Assembly (NCBI GenBank): GCA_017551705.1
Contig: JAFZLA010000010.1
Coordinates: 62,001 to 126,000 of the forward strand
Source of the DNA: Treponema sp.
Lineage (GTDB): Bacteria; Spirochaetota; Spirochaetia; Treponematales; Treponemataceae
Direction of reading: 5' to 3'
Length of the DNA: 64,000 bases
Shown: positions 26,804-35,595 of the stretch, in pieces
Layout: each line of letters starts with the position of its first letter
How positions within the stretch are numbered: the first letter of the stretch is position 1
Notes under the pieces: model-generated
The model's input: the letters and a program-made list of their open reading frames with translations, nothing else
What the model was told of the DNA's origin: nothing
The model's database searches: none
Translations under genes and position numbers: made by a program

Positions 26804-27049
26804 ATGGATTGGCAAGTATTGGCGGTTGAACCTACAAGCGATTACAAACTTTATCTCACATTCAAAGGCGGCGTAAAGAAAGTTTTTGATTTTTCTCCTA
26901 TGTTGGAAAAAGAAATAAACAAGCCTCTAAGAAACATAAATTTTTTTATGAAGGCAAAAGTTCATCATCATACGGTAATGTGGAATGACAATCTTGATTT
27001 ATGTCCTGAATATCTTTTTGAAAACAGCGTAGCAATAAATTCGCTTTAA
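26804..27049 (+). CDS. DUF2442 protein, probable antitoxin partner
   Basis: The 81 residues match the DUF2442 pattern: VEPTSDYKLYLTFKGGVKKVFDFSPML near the start, then an HHHTVMWND segment and a DLCPEYLFENS end, where the family has the typical D-L-x-P-x-x-L/L-Y motif. The ribosome site GGAGG lies at about 26795-26799, overlapping the stop of its partner. DUF2442 domains are small beta proteins that partner DUF4160; a direct function is not shown. Confidence 0.8.
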   Translation: MDWQVLAVEPTSDYKLYLTFKGGVKKVFDFSPMLEKEINKPLRNINFFMKAKVHHHTVMWNDNLDLCPEYLFENSVAINSL

Positions 27050-27063
27050 AACAGGAAAACGTC

Positions 27064-27504
27064 ATGGATAAAGAATTCTTTGAAAAATGGTTTGGCGGCT
27101 TTGATGAAGGCTTGAATCAACTTAATCAAGAAGAATGCGCAAGATTGTTTTCTAAATGCGCCGAGCGATGCTCATGCGACGCTTTGAAATATTTTTACAG
27201 GGATTTGTTCAACGAATGCGACGGAGATTTGGATAAATTCTTTTTGCGGTTGAAAGAAAAAAAAGACATTGACGGCAAAGTTGTGGAATCAGGAAAAGTC
27301 TACGAACTTATATTCACAAAATGCGGCTGTCCCTTATACACGTAAGCCGGAATAAAATCCAAAAGCCTTTGCGAGTGTTCAAGACAAAGCATGATATGCG
27401 TGTTCAAAAATCTTGTTCCGCAAAGAAGCTTTAAAATTGAATGCGCGGAATCAATTCTTGCGGGAAATGACAAATGCCGCCACAAAATAACATTCGGCCT
27501 ATAA
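27064..27504 (+). pseudogene. Cys-rich hydrolase-like gene with in-frame TAA
   Basis: The frame opens at ATG 27064 and is stopped by TAA at 27343-27345 after 93 residues (ending CGCPLYT). If that codon is read through, the frame stays open for another 52 codons to TAA 27502-27504, and the added part is protein-like: SLCECSRQSM, then SFKIECAESILAGNDKCRHK. This Cys-spaced end resembles the L-2-amino-thiazoline-4-carboxylate hydrolase/DUF6144 type proteins, as far as I can tell. A one-base change of a Lys, Gln or Glu codon would explain the stop. It could still encode a 93-residue protein. Confidence 0.6.
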
Positions 27505-27684
27505 AGGCCCATGAAATACCAAAACTTGGTACTATGCCTGCCCCGCCCTTGTCAAACAAAATCTGGGGAGACTGCTCAAGGAGTTTTGTCGTTGAAAGCG
27601 GAAAAGTAAAGTCGGAAGGCGAAATAAAAAATCAAGAGTTTGTCGAGGGCCTTAAGGTTGAGCGCGAATTGTAGAGATTCCAAC

Positions 27685-27716
27685 TTGACAATGCGCGGCT
27701 TTTTGCGCAATAATAT
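27685..27716 (+). promoter_or_regulatory. Promoter reading a near-leaderless cyclase mRNA
   Basis: TTGACA at 27685-27690 is a perfect -35. The best -10 candidates are AATAAT (27709-27714, spacer 18) and TAATAT (27711-27716, spacer 20). Either would start RNA at about 27720-27723, that is at the ATG itself. No Shine-Dalgarno motif is visible. A GCGC/GCGC mini-hairpin lies in the spacer. Confidence 0.5.
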
Positions 27717-27719
27717 TTT

Positions 27720-29297
27720 ATGCGAGATTATATTAAAACAACCGGCTTAAATTCGATTCGAGTTAGAACTTCATTAACAATAATACTGGCGACTGTATTG
27801 CTTCCTATTTTGATTTCCTTGATAGCGCTAAGCATTTTCACGCAGAACACAAGAGAATCGCATTTAAATACCGCCAAAGGCGTCGCGCTAATCGCATCAA
27901 AGTCGATTGACGCAGATTCTGTAGAAAATTACAAGATAAAGGGAAGAAGCGCAAATGGTTATGAAGAAACTTTTAATCGCCTTGCAATCCTTCAAAAAAG
28001 CATTCCCGACATCAAATATCTTTATGTCTATCAAATTAGAGAAGACGGCTGCCATATCATTTTTGACACTGACGACGAGAACGCTGATTATGAAGTTGAC
28101 CAGCTTGTAGAATTTGACCCTTCATTTTTGCATTTGGTGCCGGATTTGCTGCAAGGAAAAGAAATCAAGCCGCTTGAATCCAACGATCAATACGGCTGGC
28201 TATTGACCTATTATCAACCGGTTTTTGACTCAAACGGAAAATGCCAATGCTATGTTGGCGTCGACATTTCAATGGATTTGTTGAGAAGCTATAAATTGCA
28301 GTTTCTTTTAAAAACAAACATCTTGTCTCTTATTGCAATCCTTATAATGTTCCTTTCAACAGTTATACTCACCACAAAAAAACTCGTAAACCCGTTGAAG
28401 GGAATGACTGACTGCGCTTTGGAATTTGTCAGCCATAAAACAAACATTGACGGAATGACAAACTGCATTTCAAAAATAAAGAAGCTGAACGTTCACACAC
28501 ATGACGAAGTTGAAAACCTTTACATCTCTTTCACAAACATGACGGAGACTACAGTTCAAAATTATATTGATATAAACAAAATGCAGGAAGAGCGCATTCA
28601 AATCATGCAAAAATACAATACTGAACTTGAAAAGAAAGTTGAAGAAAGAACGCGCGAATTGAAGCTGGAAAAAGAAAAATCAGAAAACCTCCTTCTAAAC
28701 ATTCTGCCCAAAGAAGTCGCCAAAGAGCTTACGGAGCATCCGGAACGAACCATAGCGCAAGACTTCCCCAACGCGACAGTCCTCTTTACTGACATCGTAG
28801 GATTCACAAAGATGAGCGAAACCATGAAAGCGGATGACGTTGTCCAGATGCTCAACAAAATGGTTTCGCTTTTTGACGAAAGGGCAAAACTTGAGGGCGT
28901 GGAAAAGATAAAGACTATTGGCGACGCTTATATGGCGGCGACAGGCCTTGTAAAAGACAATGAAAATGACGGCGTCGTAAAAATGATTTCTTTCGCGCAA
29001 GGCTTGTTGAAAGACATTGAAGACTTCAACAAAAACTCTCAAATTAAAATTCAGATAAGGCTTGGAATCAACACAGGAAATCTTGTCGCCGGTGTAATTG
29101 GAAAATCTAAATTCATTTATGACATCTGGGGCGACACCGTCAATGTCGCAAGCCGAATGGAAAGCACCGGCGAGCCGATGAGAATACATGTAAGCGAAAG
29201 CGTGTATATTCAGGCAAAAGACAAATTTTCCTTTACCGATGCGGTTGGCATTGAAGTTAAAGGAAAAGGCTTGATGAACACGTACTTTTTAAAGTAG
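27720..29297 (+). CDS. Membrane-bound dCache-sensor adenylate cyclase (class III)
   Basis: The 525 residues hold a membrane segment (about 16-38), a periplasmic sensor of about 155 residues with single dCache character (SIPDIKYLYVYQIREDG and GWLLTYYQPVFDSNGK), a second membrane segment (about 197-222), a short HAMP-like and coiled-coil linker, and the cyclase domain from about residue 340. Metal Asp residues lie in LFTDIVGFTKM and GDAYMAATG. The Lys in KIKTIGD and Asp in DIWGDTVNVASR match adenine rather than guanine choice, so cAMP is the likely product. It converges on alr. Confidence 0.9.
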   Translation: MRDYIKTTGLNSIRVRTSLTIILATVLLPILISLIALSIFTQNTRESHLNTAKGVALIASKSIDADSVENYKIKGRSANGYEETFNRLAILQKSIPDIKYLYVYQIREDGCHIIFDTDDENADYEVDQLVEFDPSFLHLVPDLLQGKEIKPLESNDQYGWLLTYYQPVFDSNGKCQCYVGVDISMDLLRSYKLQFLLKTNILSLIAILIMFLSTVILTTKKLVNPLKGMTDCALEFVSHKTNIDGMTNCISKIKKLNVHTHDEVENLYISFTNMTETTVQNYIDINKMQEERIQIMQKYNTELEKKVEERTRELKLEKEKSENLLLNILPKEVAKELTEHPERTIAQDFPNATVLFTDIVGFTKMSETMKADDVVQMLNKMVSLFDERAKLEGVEKIKTIGDAYMAATGLVKDNENDGVVKMISFAQGLLKDIEDFNKNSQIKIQIRLGINTGNLVAGVIGKSKFIYDIWGDTVNVASRMESTGEPMRIHVSESVYIQAKDKFSFTDAVGIEVKGKGLMNTYFLK

Positions 29298-29323
29298 CCG
29301 CGCGGCATTCCAACAAGGCGCTA

Positions 29324-30502
29324 CTACTTAATATACACCCGCTCCACCCGCTTTCCGACGCAAGTCAAAATCTCGTAACTGATTGTGTCGGCGTCGCGGG
29401 CAAGGTCGTCGGCGGTCAAAAGGGCTCCGCTTTCTTTGGGGCCAAAAATCACGACGCGGTCAAAGCGCGCAATGCCTTTGGCGCTTCCCAAATCAACCAT
29501 GCACTGGTCCATGCAAATGCGGCCGCGGATTGGATAGAGATTTCCGCCAACACTGACCTTTAACGCGGAGGCTTGTCGGCGCAAGAGGCCGTCAGCGTAG
29601 CCGATTGGCAAAACGCCGATTGTCGTCTTTTTGCTTGCAGTCCAAGTTGAGCCGTATGAAACACTCATGCCTTTTTCAAAAGGCCGCAGCGCGCTGATTC
29701 CTGTGACAAGCGCCATAACAGGCTTTATGTCCAAGGGCGTTTTTTTGGCGCGCAAATATTTTGCGGTAATCTTGTCGGGATAGTAGCCGTACAAAATGAT
29801 TCCCGGGCGAACCATGTCAAACTGCCATTCGGGCTTGTCCATAAGCGCGGCGCTGCTTGACGAGTGGACGATTCCGGGATTGATTCCGGCGGCTTTGACC
29901 GACTCTACTGCGGCCACAAAGGCGTCGCGCTGTTTTTTGGCGTAGGAACGGTCGCGGGCGCTGGTTCCGTCGGCGCTGGCAAAATGGGTGCACATTCCGC
30001 CGAGCGCGAGGTATTTTGAAGAGGCGATTTTTTTGGCCAATGCGGTCGCGTCGCGGGGAAGGCAGCCTACCCTGCCCATGCCGCTGTCAATGGCCAAGTG
30101 CACTGCGAACTTTTTTGCGCCGGCGGCAGTCTTGGCCTTGCCATAACTTTTGGCCGCCTTTTCAATCAATTCAATGTATTCGGCGTCTCCCACAAAGGGC
30201 GTCAAATTGTACTTGACCAAATCCGCCATCTCGGACGGAGAGCAGTAGCTCAAAAGCAAGGTCGGGGCCTTGATTCCCGCCTCGCGCAATTCAACGCCTT
30301 CGACCACTGTGGCAACGGCCAAATAGTCGGCGCCGCATTTTACGGCGGCCTTGGCGCATTCCACCGCTCCGTGGCCGTAAGCGTCGGCCTTGACCGAGCA
30401 GCAAACCTTTACGCCGGGCTTGACGAATTTTTTTATGGCTTTGACGTTTGTCTCAAAGTTCTTGAGATATATTTCCGCAAAAGTAAGTCTCATTCCGCTC
30501 AT
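29324..30502 (-). CDS. alr: Alanine racemase
   Basis: Alr makes D-alanine for peptidoglycan. The 392-residue PLP enzyme has the cofactor Lys in SVKADAYGHGAVE near residue 39 and the catalytic Tyr of the other half-site in SVSYGSTW near residue 280. The C-terminal beta domain follows. I kept the first ATG (30502), but the start at residue 4 (MRLTF, 30493) is equally possible. It meets the adenylate cyclase tail to tail with a 26-base gap and no terminator. Confidence 0.94.
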   Translation of the reverse strand: MSGMRLTFAEIYLKNFETNVKAIKKFVKPGVKVCCSVKADAYGHGAVECAKAAVKCGADYLAVATVVEGVELREAGIKAPTLLLSYCSPSEMADLVKYNLTPFVGDAEYIELIEKAAKSYGKAKTAAGAKKFAVHLAIDSGMGRVGCLPRDATALAKKIASSKYLALGGMCTHFASADGTSARDRSYAKKQRDAFVAAVESVKAAGINPGIVHSSSSAALMDKPEWQFDMVRPGIILYGYYPDKITAKYLRAKKTPLDIKPVMALVTGISALRPFEKGMSVSYGSTWTASKKTTIGVLPIGYADGLLRRQASALKVSVGGNLYPIRGRICMDQCMVDLGSAKGIARFDRVVIFGPKESGALLTADDLARDADTISYEILTCVGKRVERVYIK

Positions 30503-30555
30503 ACTTATAATGTCGGAATTTTAGCTTATATTTATAAGACCCGATTTTTTCAGGC

Positions 30556-30691
30556 AGCGTCCAAAGGACGCGGTTAAACCGCTACGGCGGACGCGCCGCC
30601 GTTTTGCTATAAGAAATGATTCAATTGCGCTCTCACGAGCGCCGACAATCGAAACAATGGTTATGGTCTTGCCAGCAAAAATACGAGCGGA
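30556..30691. repeat. Hairpin repeat family, copy A (intergenic)
   Basis: Bases 30556-30583 are identical to 47343-47370. This 28-bp block holds two touching palindromes, GCGTCC-AAA-GGACGC and GCGGTT-A-AACCGC. About 80 bases further, 30665-30691 matches the right arm of the 46-bp element (copies at 13601-13627 and 47386-47412) over about 22 of 27 bases. The 30503-30759 gap contains no gene that I can support; it holds this repeat and the next promoter. Confidence 0.75.
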
Positions 30692-30694
30692 TAC

Positions 30695-30723
30695 TTGCGG
30701 TTTTTATCAAAATTCGCTATAAT
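30695..30723 (+). promoter_or_regulatory. Promoter of the lipoprotein-thrC unit
   Basis: TTGCGG (30695-30700) and a perfect TATAAT (30718-30723) are 17 bases apart; the start codon lies at 30760 behind GGGTGG. The -35 begins 4 bases after the end of the copy A repeat, so the repeat sits just outside the polymerase footprint. Confidence 0.7.
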
Positions 30724-30759
30724 TACGCTAATAATCATAATAGTTTTAGGGTGGAAAAA

Positions 30760-31773
30760 ATGAAAAAAGTATTTGCCATTTTGCTTTCGGCGGCCGTTTT
30801 AGCCTTATTCTCTTGCGAATCGACAAAGCAAGAAAGCCCCGCGCAAAGCCAGGAGCCAAGCAATGTTGAACAGGCCGCTCCAGCTGAAGCGAACAAAAAA
30901 GAAAGCGCTCCCGCTTCAACGGCAATTTCGTCAAAGTCCCAGTACAAAAAACTTTTGCAGGACATAAAAATTTCAGTCCTTTCTTCTCCAAAAGAAACTG
31001 TAAAGGGAAAGCCATTCGCCTCGCCCTATAAAATTCAAGTGACAAACTTGGCCGGAGAGCCCTTGGCCTCCCTCAAGATGACGGCCGAATATCCCGCTTC
31101 AAGAAATCAAGAAAGCGTGAACTATGCCAAAGCGGAACTTGTGACAGACTCAAAAGGAGCCGCAGAATTTAACGCGCCCGTTCCCGAACTGGCCGCCTCG
31201 GCGAGCGTTCTGTTCTACCCCATGCCGCCTTCAAGCGACCCCGACTTGATAAAGCAAGCATCCGCGATCGCGGCCCAAGCGCCTTGGAAAGCAAAAAGCA
31301 ATTTGGGCGCCAGAACCGGCATCTTGGTTTCCATCGCGGACTACAAGCAAAACGGAACATACAACATCGGAAACGGCTCGCAGCCCAGCGCCCAAGCCCT
31401 TACAAGCAACTTGTGGAGAGCGGGCTTTATGGGAGCGCAAAACGCCGACTTCCACAATTCGGTCGACGCCGACGACCCCGTCCGAATCAGAAACGACGCG
31501 CTCAAACAGCTGAGCGGAAACTCACTCTTTAAATACGTAATCTACGGACGCGTAAAGTACGCAAGCCAAATCACACAAGACGCCGACGGCTATTACAGCG
31601 TGACGTTCAACGGAGACTTGGGAGCGCTGAGCATTCCCACCGGAGAAGTTTTGCTCAAAGCGTCAAAGAGCGTGACAGTAAAAGACAAGTCGGAATGGAA
31701 AGCGATTTCAAACGCCCAGCAAGAAATGGCAAAACTCTTCTGCGAAGAAGTCATTTACTCCCTTTCCAACTAG
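30760..31773 (+). CDS. Lipoprotein with CsgG/LPP20-like C-terminal half
   Basis: I start at the ATG at 30760; a longer frame from 30616 lies in the repeat and promoter. The 337 residues begin with a lipoprotein signal (cut before Cys in LALFSCES). A Pro/Ala/Glu/Ser-rich linker follows (about 22-60), then a beta-rich domain (about 70-165) and a second domain with TGILVSIADYKQNG near 188 and YVIYGRVKYASQ near 262. That half resembles the LPP20/FlgT/CsgG type fold; this is a fold guess. It is followed by thrC after 9 bases. Confidence 0.65.
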   Translation: MKKVFAILLSAAVLALFSCESTKQESPAQSQEPSNVEQAAPAEANKKESAPASTAISSKSQYKKLLQDIKISVLSSPKETVKGKPFASPYKIQVTNLAGEPLASLKMTAEYPASRNQESVNYAKAELVTDSKGAAEFNAPVPELAASASVLFYPMPPSSDPDLIKQASAIAAQAPWKAKSNLGARTGILVSIADYKQNGTYNIGNGSQPSAQALTSNLWRAGFMGAQNADFHNSVDADDPVRIRNDALKQLSGNSLFKYVIYGRVKYASQITQDADGYYSVTFNGDLGALSIPTGEVLLKASKSVTVKDKSEWKAISNAQQEMAKLFCEEVIYSLSN

Positions 31774-31782
31774 GAGAAAAAA

Positions 31783-33162
31783 GTGATATACACAGACACA
31801 CGCGACGCGAACGCAAAAGTTGACTTTAAGACTGCCGTGATGAACGGAATGAATTCCGCCACCGGCGGCCTTTACGTTCCTGTTGAATTTCCCAAAATCG
31901 AAATTTCTAAAATAATGAAAGACGGCAAGGTTGACTTTGTGACAGCCGCCTTTGAGATGGCAAAGCCTTATGTCGAGGGAGAAATCCCCGACGCGGACTT
32001 GCTTGCCTTGATAAAGGACGCCTACCCCTTTGAGCCAAAGCTGGTAAAGATTGACGGATCAACTTATGTCTTGGAATTGTCGCACGGCCCGACTTGCGCG
32101 TTCAAAGATTTTGGAGCGCGCTTTATGGCCCGCGCCATGTCGTTCTTTAACAAGGGCGAAAACGGAAAGCTCCACATATTGGTTGCCACCTCAGGCGACA
32201 CAGGCAGCGCCGTAGGAAGCGCCTTTCACAATGTAGAAGGACTCGACGTTACAATCTTGTATCCCGAAGGAAAAATCAGCCCCCTACAGGAAAAGCAGCT
32301 CAGCACCTTTACAGGAAACGTCCGCGCGCTCAAAGTCAAGGGCACCTTTGACGACTGCCAAAAATTGGTAAAGACGGCCTTTACCGACAAGGACTTGCGC
32401 GCCAAGTTCCGCTTGTCGTCGGCCAACTCGATAAACATCTCACGCTTGCTTCCGCAAAGCTTTTACTATATGTACGCGGCCTTGCAAGCCAAGTACGAAA
32501 ATTCCGGAAAAGAAATCATCGTCACTGTTCCAAGCGGAAACTTCGGCAACCTTACAAGCGGCCTTATCGCGCGCGAAATGGGAGCGCCCATCACAGGCTT
32601 TGTCGCCGCCACAAACAGCAACAGAACAATCCCCGACTGGATCGCAACCGGCGACTACAAGGCGCGCCCCAGCGTTGAAACATACGCAAACGCGATGGAC
32701 GTAGGAGCGCCTTCAAACTACGAGCGCATCGCCTACATGTATTCGCTTGCGGAAGTGCGTGGACTTTTCGCTTCTTATTGGCTTGACAACGATGGAATCA
32801 TAAAGGCCATAAAGGATTGCTCAGACTCGACAGGCTACACGATCGATCCGCACGGAGCGGTTGCCTACCGCGCTTGGGAAGACATCAAGGCCGGAGCCTT
32901 GGACAAGCTTGAAAACATCGACATCACAAAGCCAGGAATCACTCCCAACAAGCCCGCTTGGGCCGACAAGGCAAAAGAAGCTGTTGGCGTGATTTTGGAA
33001 ACGGCCGATCCGGCCAAGTTCAGCGCGATTGTAAAGGACGCGATTGGCAAAGAGCCCGCCATTCCCGAGCGGCTGCAAAAAGTCATGGCCCTGCCCGACC
33101 GCGCGATTCCGATGGAAAACGACTACAACAAGTTCAAAGATTGGCTCTACATGTCTTTGTAA
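31783..33162 (+). CDS. thrC: Threonine synthase
   Basis: ThrC turns O-phosphohomoserine into threonine with PLP. It starts at GTG 31783 behind a good TAGGAG site. The 459 residues show the N-terminal MNSATGGLYVPVEFP segment, the PLP Lys in GPTCAFKDFGARF near residue 109, the phosphate-binding VATSGDTGSAVGSAF and VTVPSGNFGNLTSGLIA, and the C-terminal domain. The length is typical of the bacterial type I enzyme. Its last 16 bases overlap the end of the dCMP-deaminase-type gene on the other strand. Confidence 0.95.
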   Translation: MIYTDTRDANAKVDFKTAVMNGMNSATGGLYVPVEFPKIEISKIMKDGKVDFVTAAFEMAKPYVEGEIPDADLLALIKDAYPFEPKLVKIDGSTYVLELSHGPTCAFKDFGARFMARAMSFFNKGENGKLHILVATSGDTGSAVGSAFHNVEGLDVTILYPEGKISPLQEKQLSTFTGNVRALKVKGTFDDCQKLVKTAFTDKDLRAKFRLSSANSINISRLLPQSFYYMYAALQAKYENSGKEIIVTVPSGNFGNLTSGLIAREMGAPITGFVAATNSNRTIPDWIATGDYKARPSVETYANAMDVGAPSNYERIAYMYSLAEVRGLFASYWLDNDGIIKAIKDCSDSTGYTIDPHGAVAYRAWEDIKAGALDKLENIDITKPGITPNKPAWADKAKEAVGVILETADPAKFSAIVKDAIGKEPAIPERLQKVMALPDRAIPMENDYNKFKDWLYMSL

Positions 33163-33638
33163 GTTTGGACAGTGTCCTCTAGGTGCTCGATTTTGACGCC
33201 GGCTTGCTTGAACATTTCAAGCGAGTCTTCCTCGTCGTGATAATGCTTTTCGCAGACAACCCGCTTTATTCCGCAGTTGATTATCAGCATGGCGCAAGTT
33301 CGGCAAGGAGTCATCTTGCAGTAAACCGTTCCGCCGTCGATTGAAATGCCCCGCTTGGCGGCCTGGCAGATGGCGTTTTGCTCGGCGTGAACCGTGCGCA
33401 CGCAGTGGTTTGTGATAGAGCCGTCGGCGTGAACGCTCTTTCTAAAAAGGTGGCCCACGTCGTCGCAGTGAGGAAGGCCCGCGGGGCTTCCAACATATCC
33501 TGTTACAAGAATCTGGTTGTCGCGCGCGATGACGCAGCCGCTGCGGCCACGGTCGCAAGTTGCGCGCTTGGCTATCGTTCGGGCCACTTCCATAAAGTAT
33601 TCGTCCCACGTGGGGCGGACATATTTTTCTTCGCTCAT
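33147..33638 (-). CDS. Deoxycytidylate deaminase-type zinc enzyme
   Basis: I chose the ATG at 33638 (MSEEKYVRPTW). A frame reaching back to 33746 adds a very hydrophobic AT-rich run that is unlikely to be protein. The 163 residues have the zinc ligands His and catalytic Glu in TVHAEQNAICQ near residue 84 and PCRTC near residue 110, plus SGCVIARDNQIL. Length and spacing match dCMP deaminase of the ComEB type, which supplies dUMP for thymidylate. It runs convergently to thrC with a 16-base overlap. Confidence 0.88.
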   Translation of the reverse strand: MSEEKYVRPTWDEYFMEVARTIAKRATCDRGRSGCVIARDNQILVTGYVGSPAGLPHCDDVGHLFRKSVHADGSITNHCVRTVHAEQNAICQAAKRGISIDGGTVYCKMTPCRTCAMLIINCGIKRVVCEKHYHDEEDSLEMFKQAGVKIEHLEDTVQTYKDM

Positions 33639-33810
33639 AAAAAAAATATACAACAAACTTCGATAAAAATCAACGAAAACGGCAAATTTCACCCAAAAAA
33701 GAAAAAAAAGTTTAAAAAAATCAAAAAAAATTATAAAAAAACTCAAAACTAGTGTATGATATATATGTCAGGATTTTGACAAAAAGTTTTATTAAACAAG
33801 AGAGGGAAAA

Positions 33811-34947
33811 ATGAAAAGTATTAAGAAAATGGTTGCGCTTGCGGCGCTGACAATTGCGACGGCAGTTTTGTGGGCGGCCCCAAGGCCAGAGCAAGAATTT
33901 GACCAAGAGGCTCAGGAGTACAAGGAGTATTGGTTTGAATCTGTCCAAAAACACAAGGACGAAAAAAATGGCAGGCTTTTGCTTTTGGACGACTTGCAAT
34001 TTTTTTGCGAGCAGCATCCCCAGTGTCTTTTGTCGCGCGTTGACTTTGCCACCGAGTCGCTTAAGTTGCGCCAGACGGATAAATTTATTGAGCAAATGAA
34101 AGTTGCCAATAAAATAATTCCGACTGTCCCCCAAACGGAAGAAGGAAAATTCGCTAAGGCCAAATTCTATAGAGTTTCGGCCGAAGCGCGCGCCATGGTT
34201 CCTGGATACAAAATTGGCGTCTCTCCTGAAAACCAAGCCAGCTTTTGCATAGACAATAACGAATTGCTGGGAACGCAGGCCTATTACACCTTGGCAAACT
34301 ATTATACCCAAACCGGCGACTATAGCAGAGCCGGAAGAATTTTTCTTATGGCGCACAACCATGACAAGGACTATGCGTTGACAGAAAGAATCGACATAGA
34401 AAATTTTTCAATATGCTGTGCAAAACAAGGCGGCGGTTTATTATTCTTAAAGCCATATCTTATGAAACTTTTTGAGTCAAAAGTATTCAGATACTGCGTT
34501 GACCTTGGCGCTATTGCCGCCTCTGCATTTGAAAAATTAGCAGAGAGTGACAAGGCCGCGCTTGTAGCTATTTTGGACAAAGAATACACAGACTTTTATA
34601 ATGAAACAAGCGCGGACAAATTAATTGAGATTCTAAAAAAGAATTATACAACCGCAAGCGCCGTAAAATGCATCGCTTTCATCGAAAAGTTTTATGACAA
34701 GAATTACGCGATGTCCGAAGCGGACTTAAAGGCGCTGCCGGAAAAACTAAGGGGCTTTCTACCCGTTCGGTACATGTACAAGATGAAGACGTCCGACGAC
34801 ATTGCCGCGCTCAGAGCGGAGTTTGAGCCGTTCTTTTCTACGATTGGAAACTTTTACAAAAGGCTCTATCAAAAAGCCGAAAAAAATGCCGACAAAAAAT
34901 CCGCCGCGGAACTTCAAAAGATTATTGCTGAAAAATTTACAAAATAA
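33811..34947 (+). CDS. Secreted TPR-like protein, first gene of the RND operon
   Basis: A signal peptide (residues 1-22, cut near LWAA) leads a 378-residue helical protein. Repeated helix pairs around 30-70, 100-130 and 145-180 (for example LGTQAYYTLANYYTQTGDYSRAG) look like tetratricopeptide repeats; the rest is helical without clear motifs. It is the first of nine plus-strand genes with gaps of 0-25 bases up to 47378. A -10-like TATGAT lies at 33755 but with no good -35, so the promoter is uncertain. The function is unknown; the likely location is the periplasm. Confidence 0.65.
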   Translation: MKSIKKMVALAALTIATAVLWAAPRPEQEFDQEAQEYKEYWFESVQKHKDEKNGRLLLLDDLQFFCEQHPQCLLSRVDFATESLKLRQTDKFIEQMKVANKIIPTVPQTEEGKFAKAKFYRVSAEARAMVPGYKIGVSPENQASFCIDNNELLGTQAYYTLANYYTQTGDYSRAGRIFLMAHNHDKDYALTERIDIENFSICCAKQGGGLLFLKPYLMKLFESKVFRYCVDLGAIAASAFEKLAESDKAALVAILDKEYTDFYNETSADKLIEILKKNYTTASAVKCIAFIEKFYDKNYAMSEADLKALPEKLRGFLPVRYMYKMKTSDDIAALRAEFEPFFSTIGNFYKRLYQKAEKNADKKSAAELQKIIAEKFTK

Positions 34948-34971
34948 AAGGAGGAAACAAATACCATTTAA

Positions 34972-35595
34972 ATGCGGCTCATAACAAAAGTTTGGGTCGC
35001 CGCCCTGCTCTTGTCTTGCATAAGCCTTGCGGCTTGCGCGGACAAGAAATCGGCTGGAATCTTGTACATAAAGGCGTTGGAAGCGTACAAGCAAAAAGAC
35101 TTTGCCGCGGCCGCCGCCTTTATTAACCAAAGCTTAAAATGCGACAAAAAAAGCAAACAGGCAAAATTCTTAAAAGCCAAAATTTATTTGTTTGAAGGCC
35201 AATATCAAGAGGCTTGCAAACTTTTTTCCGACCTATACAAATCCGAATCTGACAACAAAGACATTCAACGCTACCTAATCCAAAGCCTGATTTTTTTAGA
35301 AGATTACAAAAAAGCCAGCGAAGAAATTCAAACGGCGCTAAAAAAAGACGCCGGGGATTGGCGGCTTTATTCTTTTGCGGCTGTAGTCGCCGCAAAGGAA
35401 CATAAAGTTGACCAAAGGCTTGAAAACCTCAACATGGCCAAAGCCGCCCTCGCTCCAGGCGCCCAAGTTTTTTTTGACTTGGCTTTTGTGTGGCAGTCGC
35501 TTGGAATCGACGCAAAGGCAAAAGAATGCAGGGACAAGTGCCTTTGCCTTGACCAAAACTACAAAGCGTTTTTTAAGGAGGAAAAAAATGATTGA
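34972..35595 (+). CDS. TPR lipoprotein (207 aa)
   Basis: A classical lipobox (LAAC, Cys22) is followed by about five TPR-like helix pairs, starting with AGILYIKALEAYKQKDFAAA and including SKQAKFLKAKIYLFEGQYQEA. TPR lipoproteins of this size often help outer-membrane complexes assemble. It lies between the secreted TPR protein and a small secreted protein in the RND operon; a role in building the export machine is inference. Spacing: 24 bases after the previous gene, with an AAAGGAGG site. Confidence 0.7.
   Translation: MRLITKVWVAALLLSCISLAACADKKSAGILYIKALEAYKQKDFAAAAAFINQSLKCDKKSKQAKFLKAKIYLFEGQYQEACKLFSDLYKSESDNKDIQRYLIQSLIFLEDYKKASEEIQTALKKDAGDWRLYSFAAVVAAKEHKVDQRLENLNMAKAALAPGAQVFFDLAFVWQSLGIDAKAKECRDKCLCLDQNYKAFFKEEKND

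Noticed and set aside
27343-27345. Recoded stop (selenocysteine) in the Cys-rich gene
   Set aside because: The codon is TAA, not TGA, and I see no SECIS-like hairpin right after it; decay or ordinary read-through is more likely.
27474-27674. 66-codon open frame with SRSFVVESGKVKSEGEIKNQ
   Set aside because: It overlaps the end of the broken gene, has no ribosome site and no recognised domain. It may be a fragment of another lost gene; the rest of 27505-27684 shows nothing else I can support.
33639-33810. Hydrophobic N-terminal extension of the deaminase gene (minus, to 33746)
   Set aside because: The stretch is A/T runs that translate to Phe/Leu-rich sequence; the ATG at 33638 begins the conserved protein. 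The remaining gap holds only a weak TATGAT for the RND operon.
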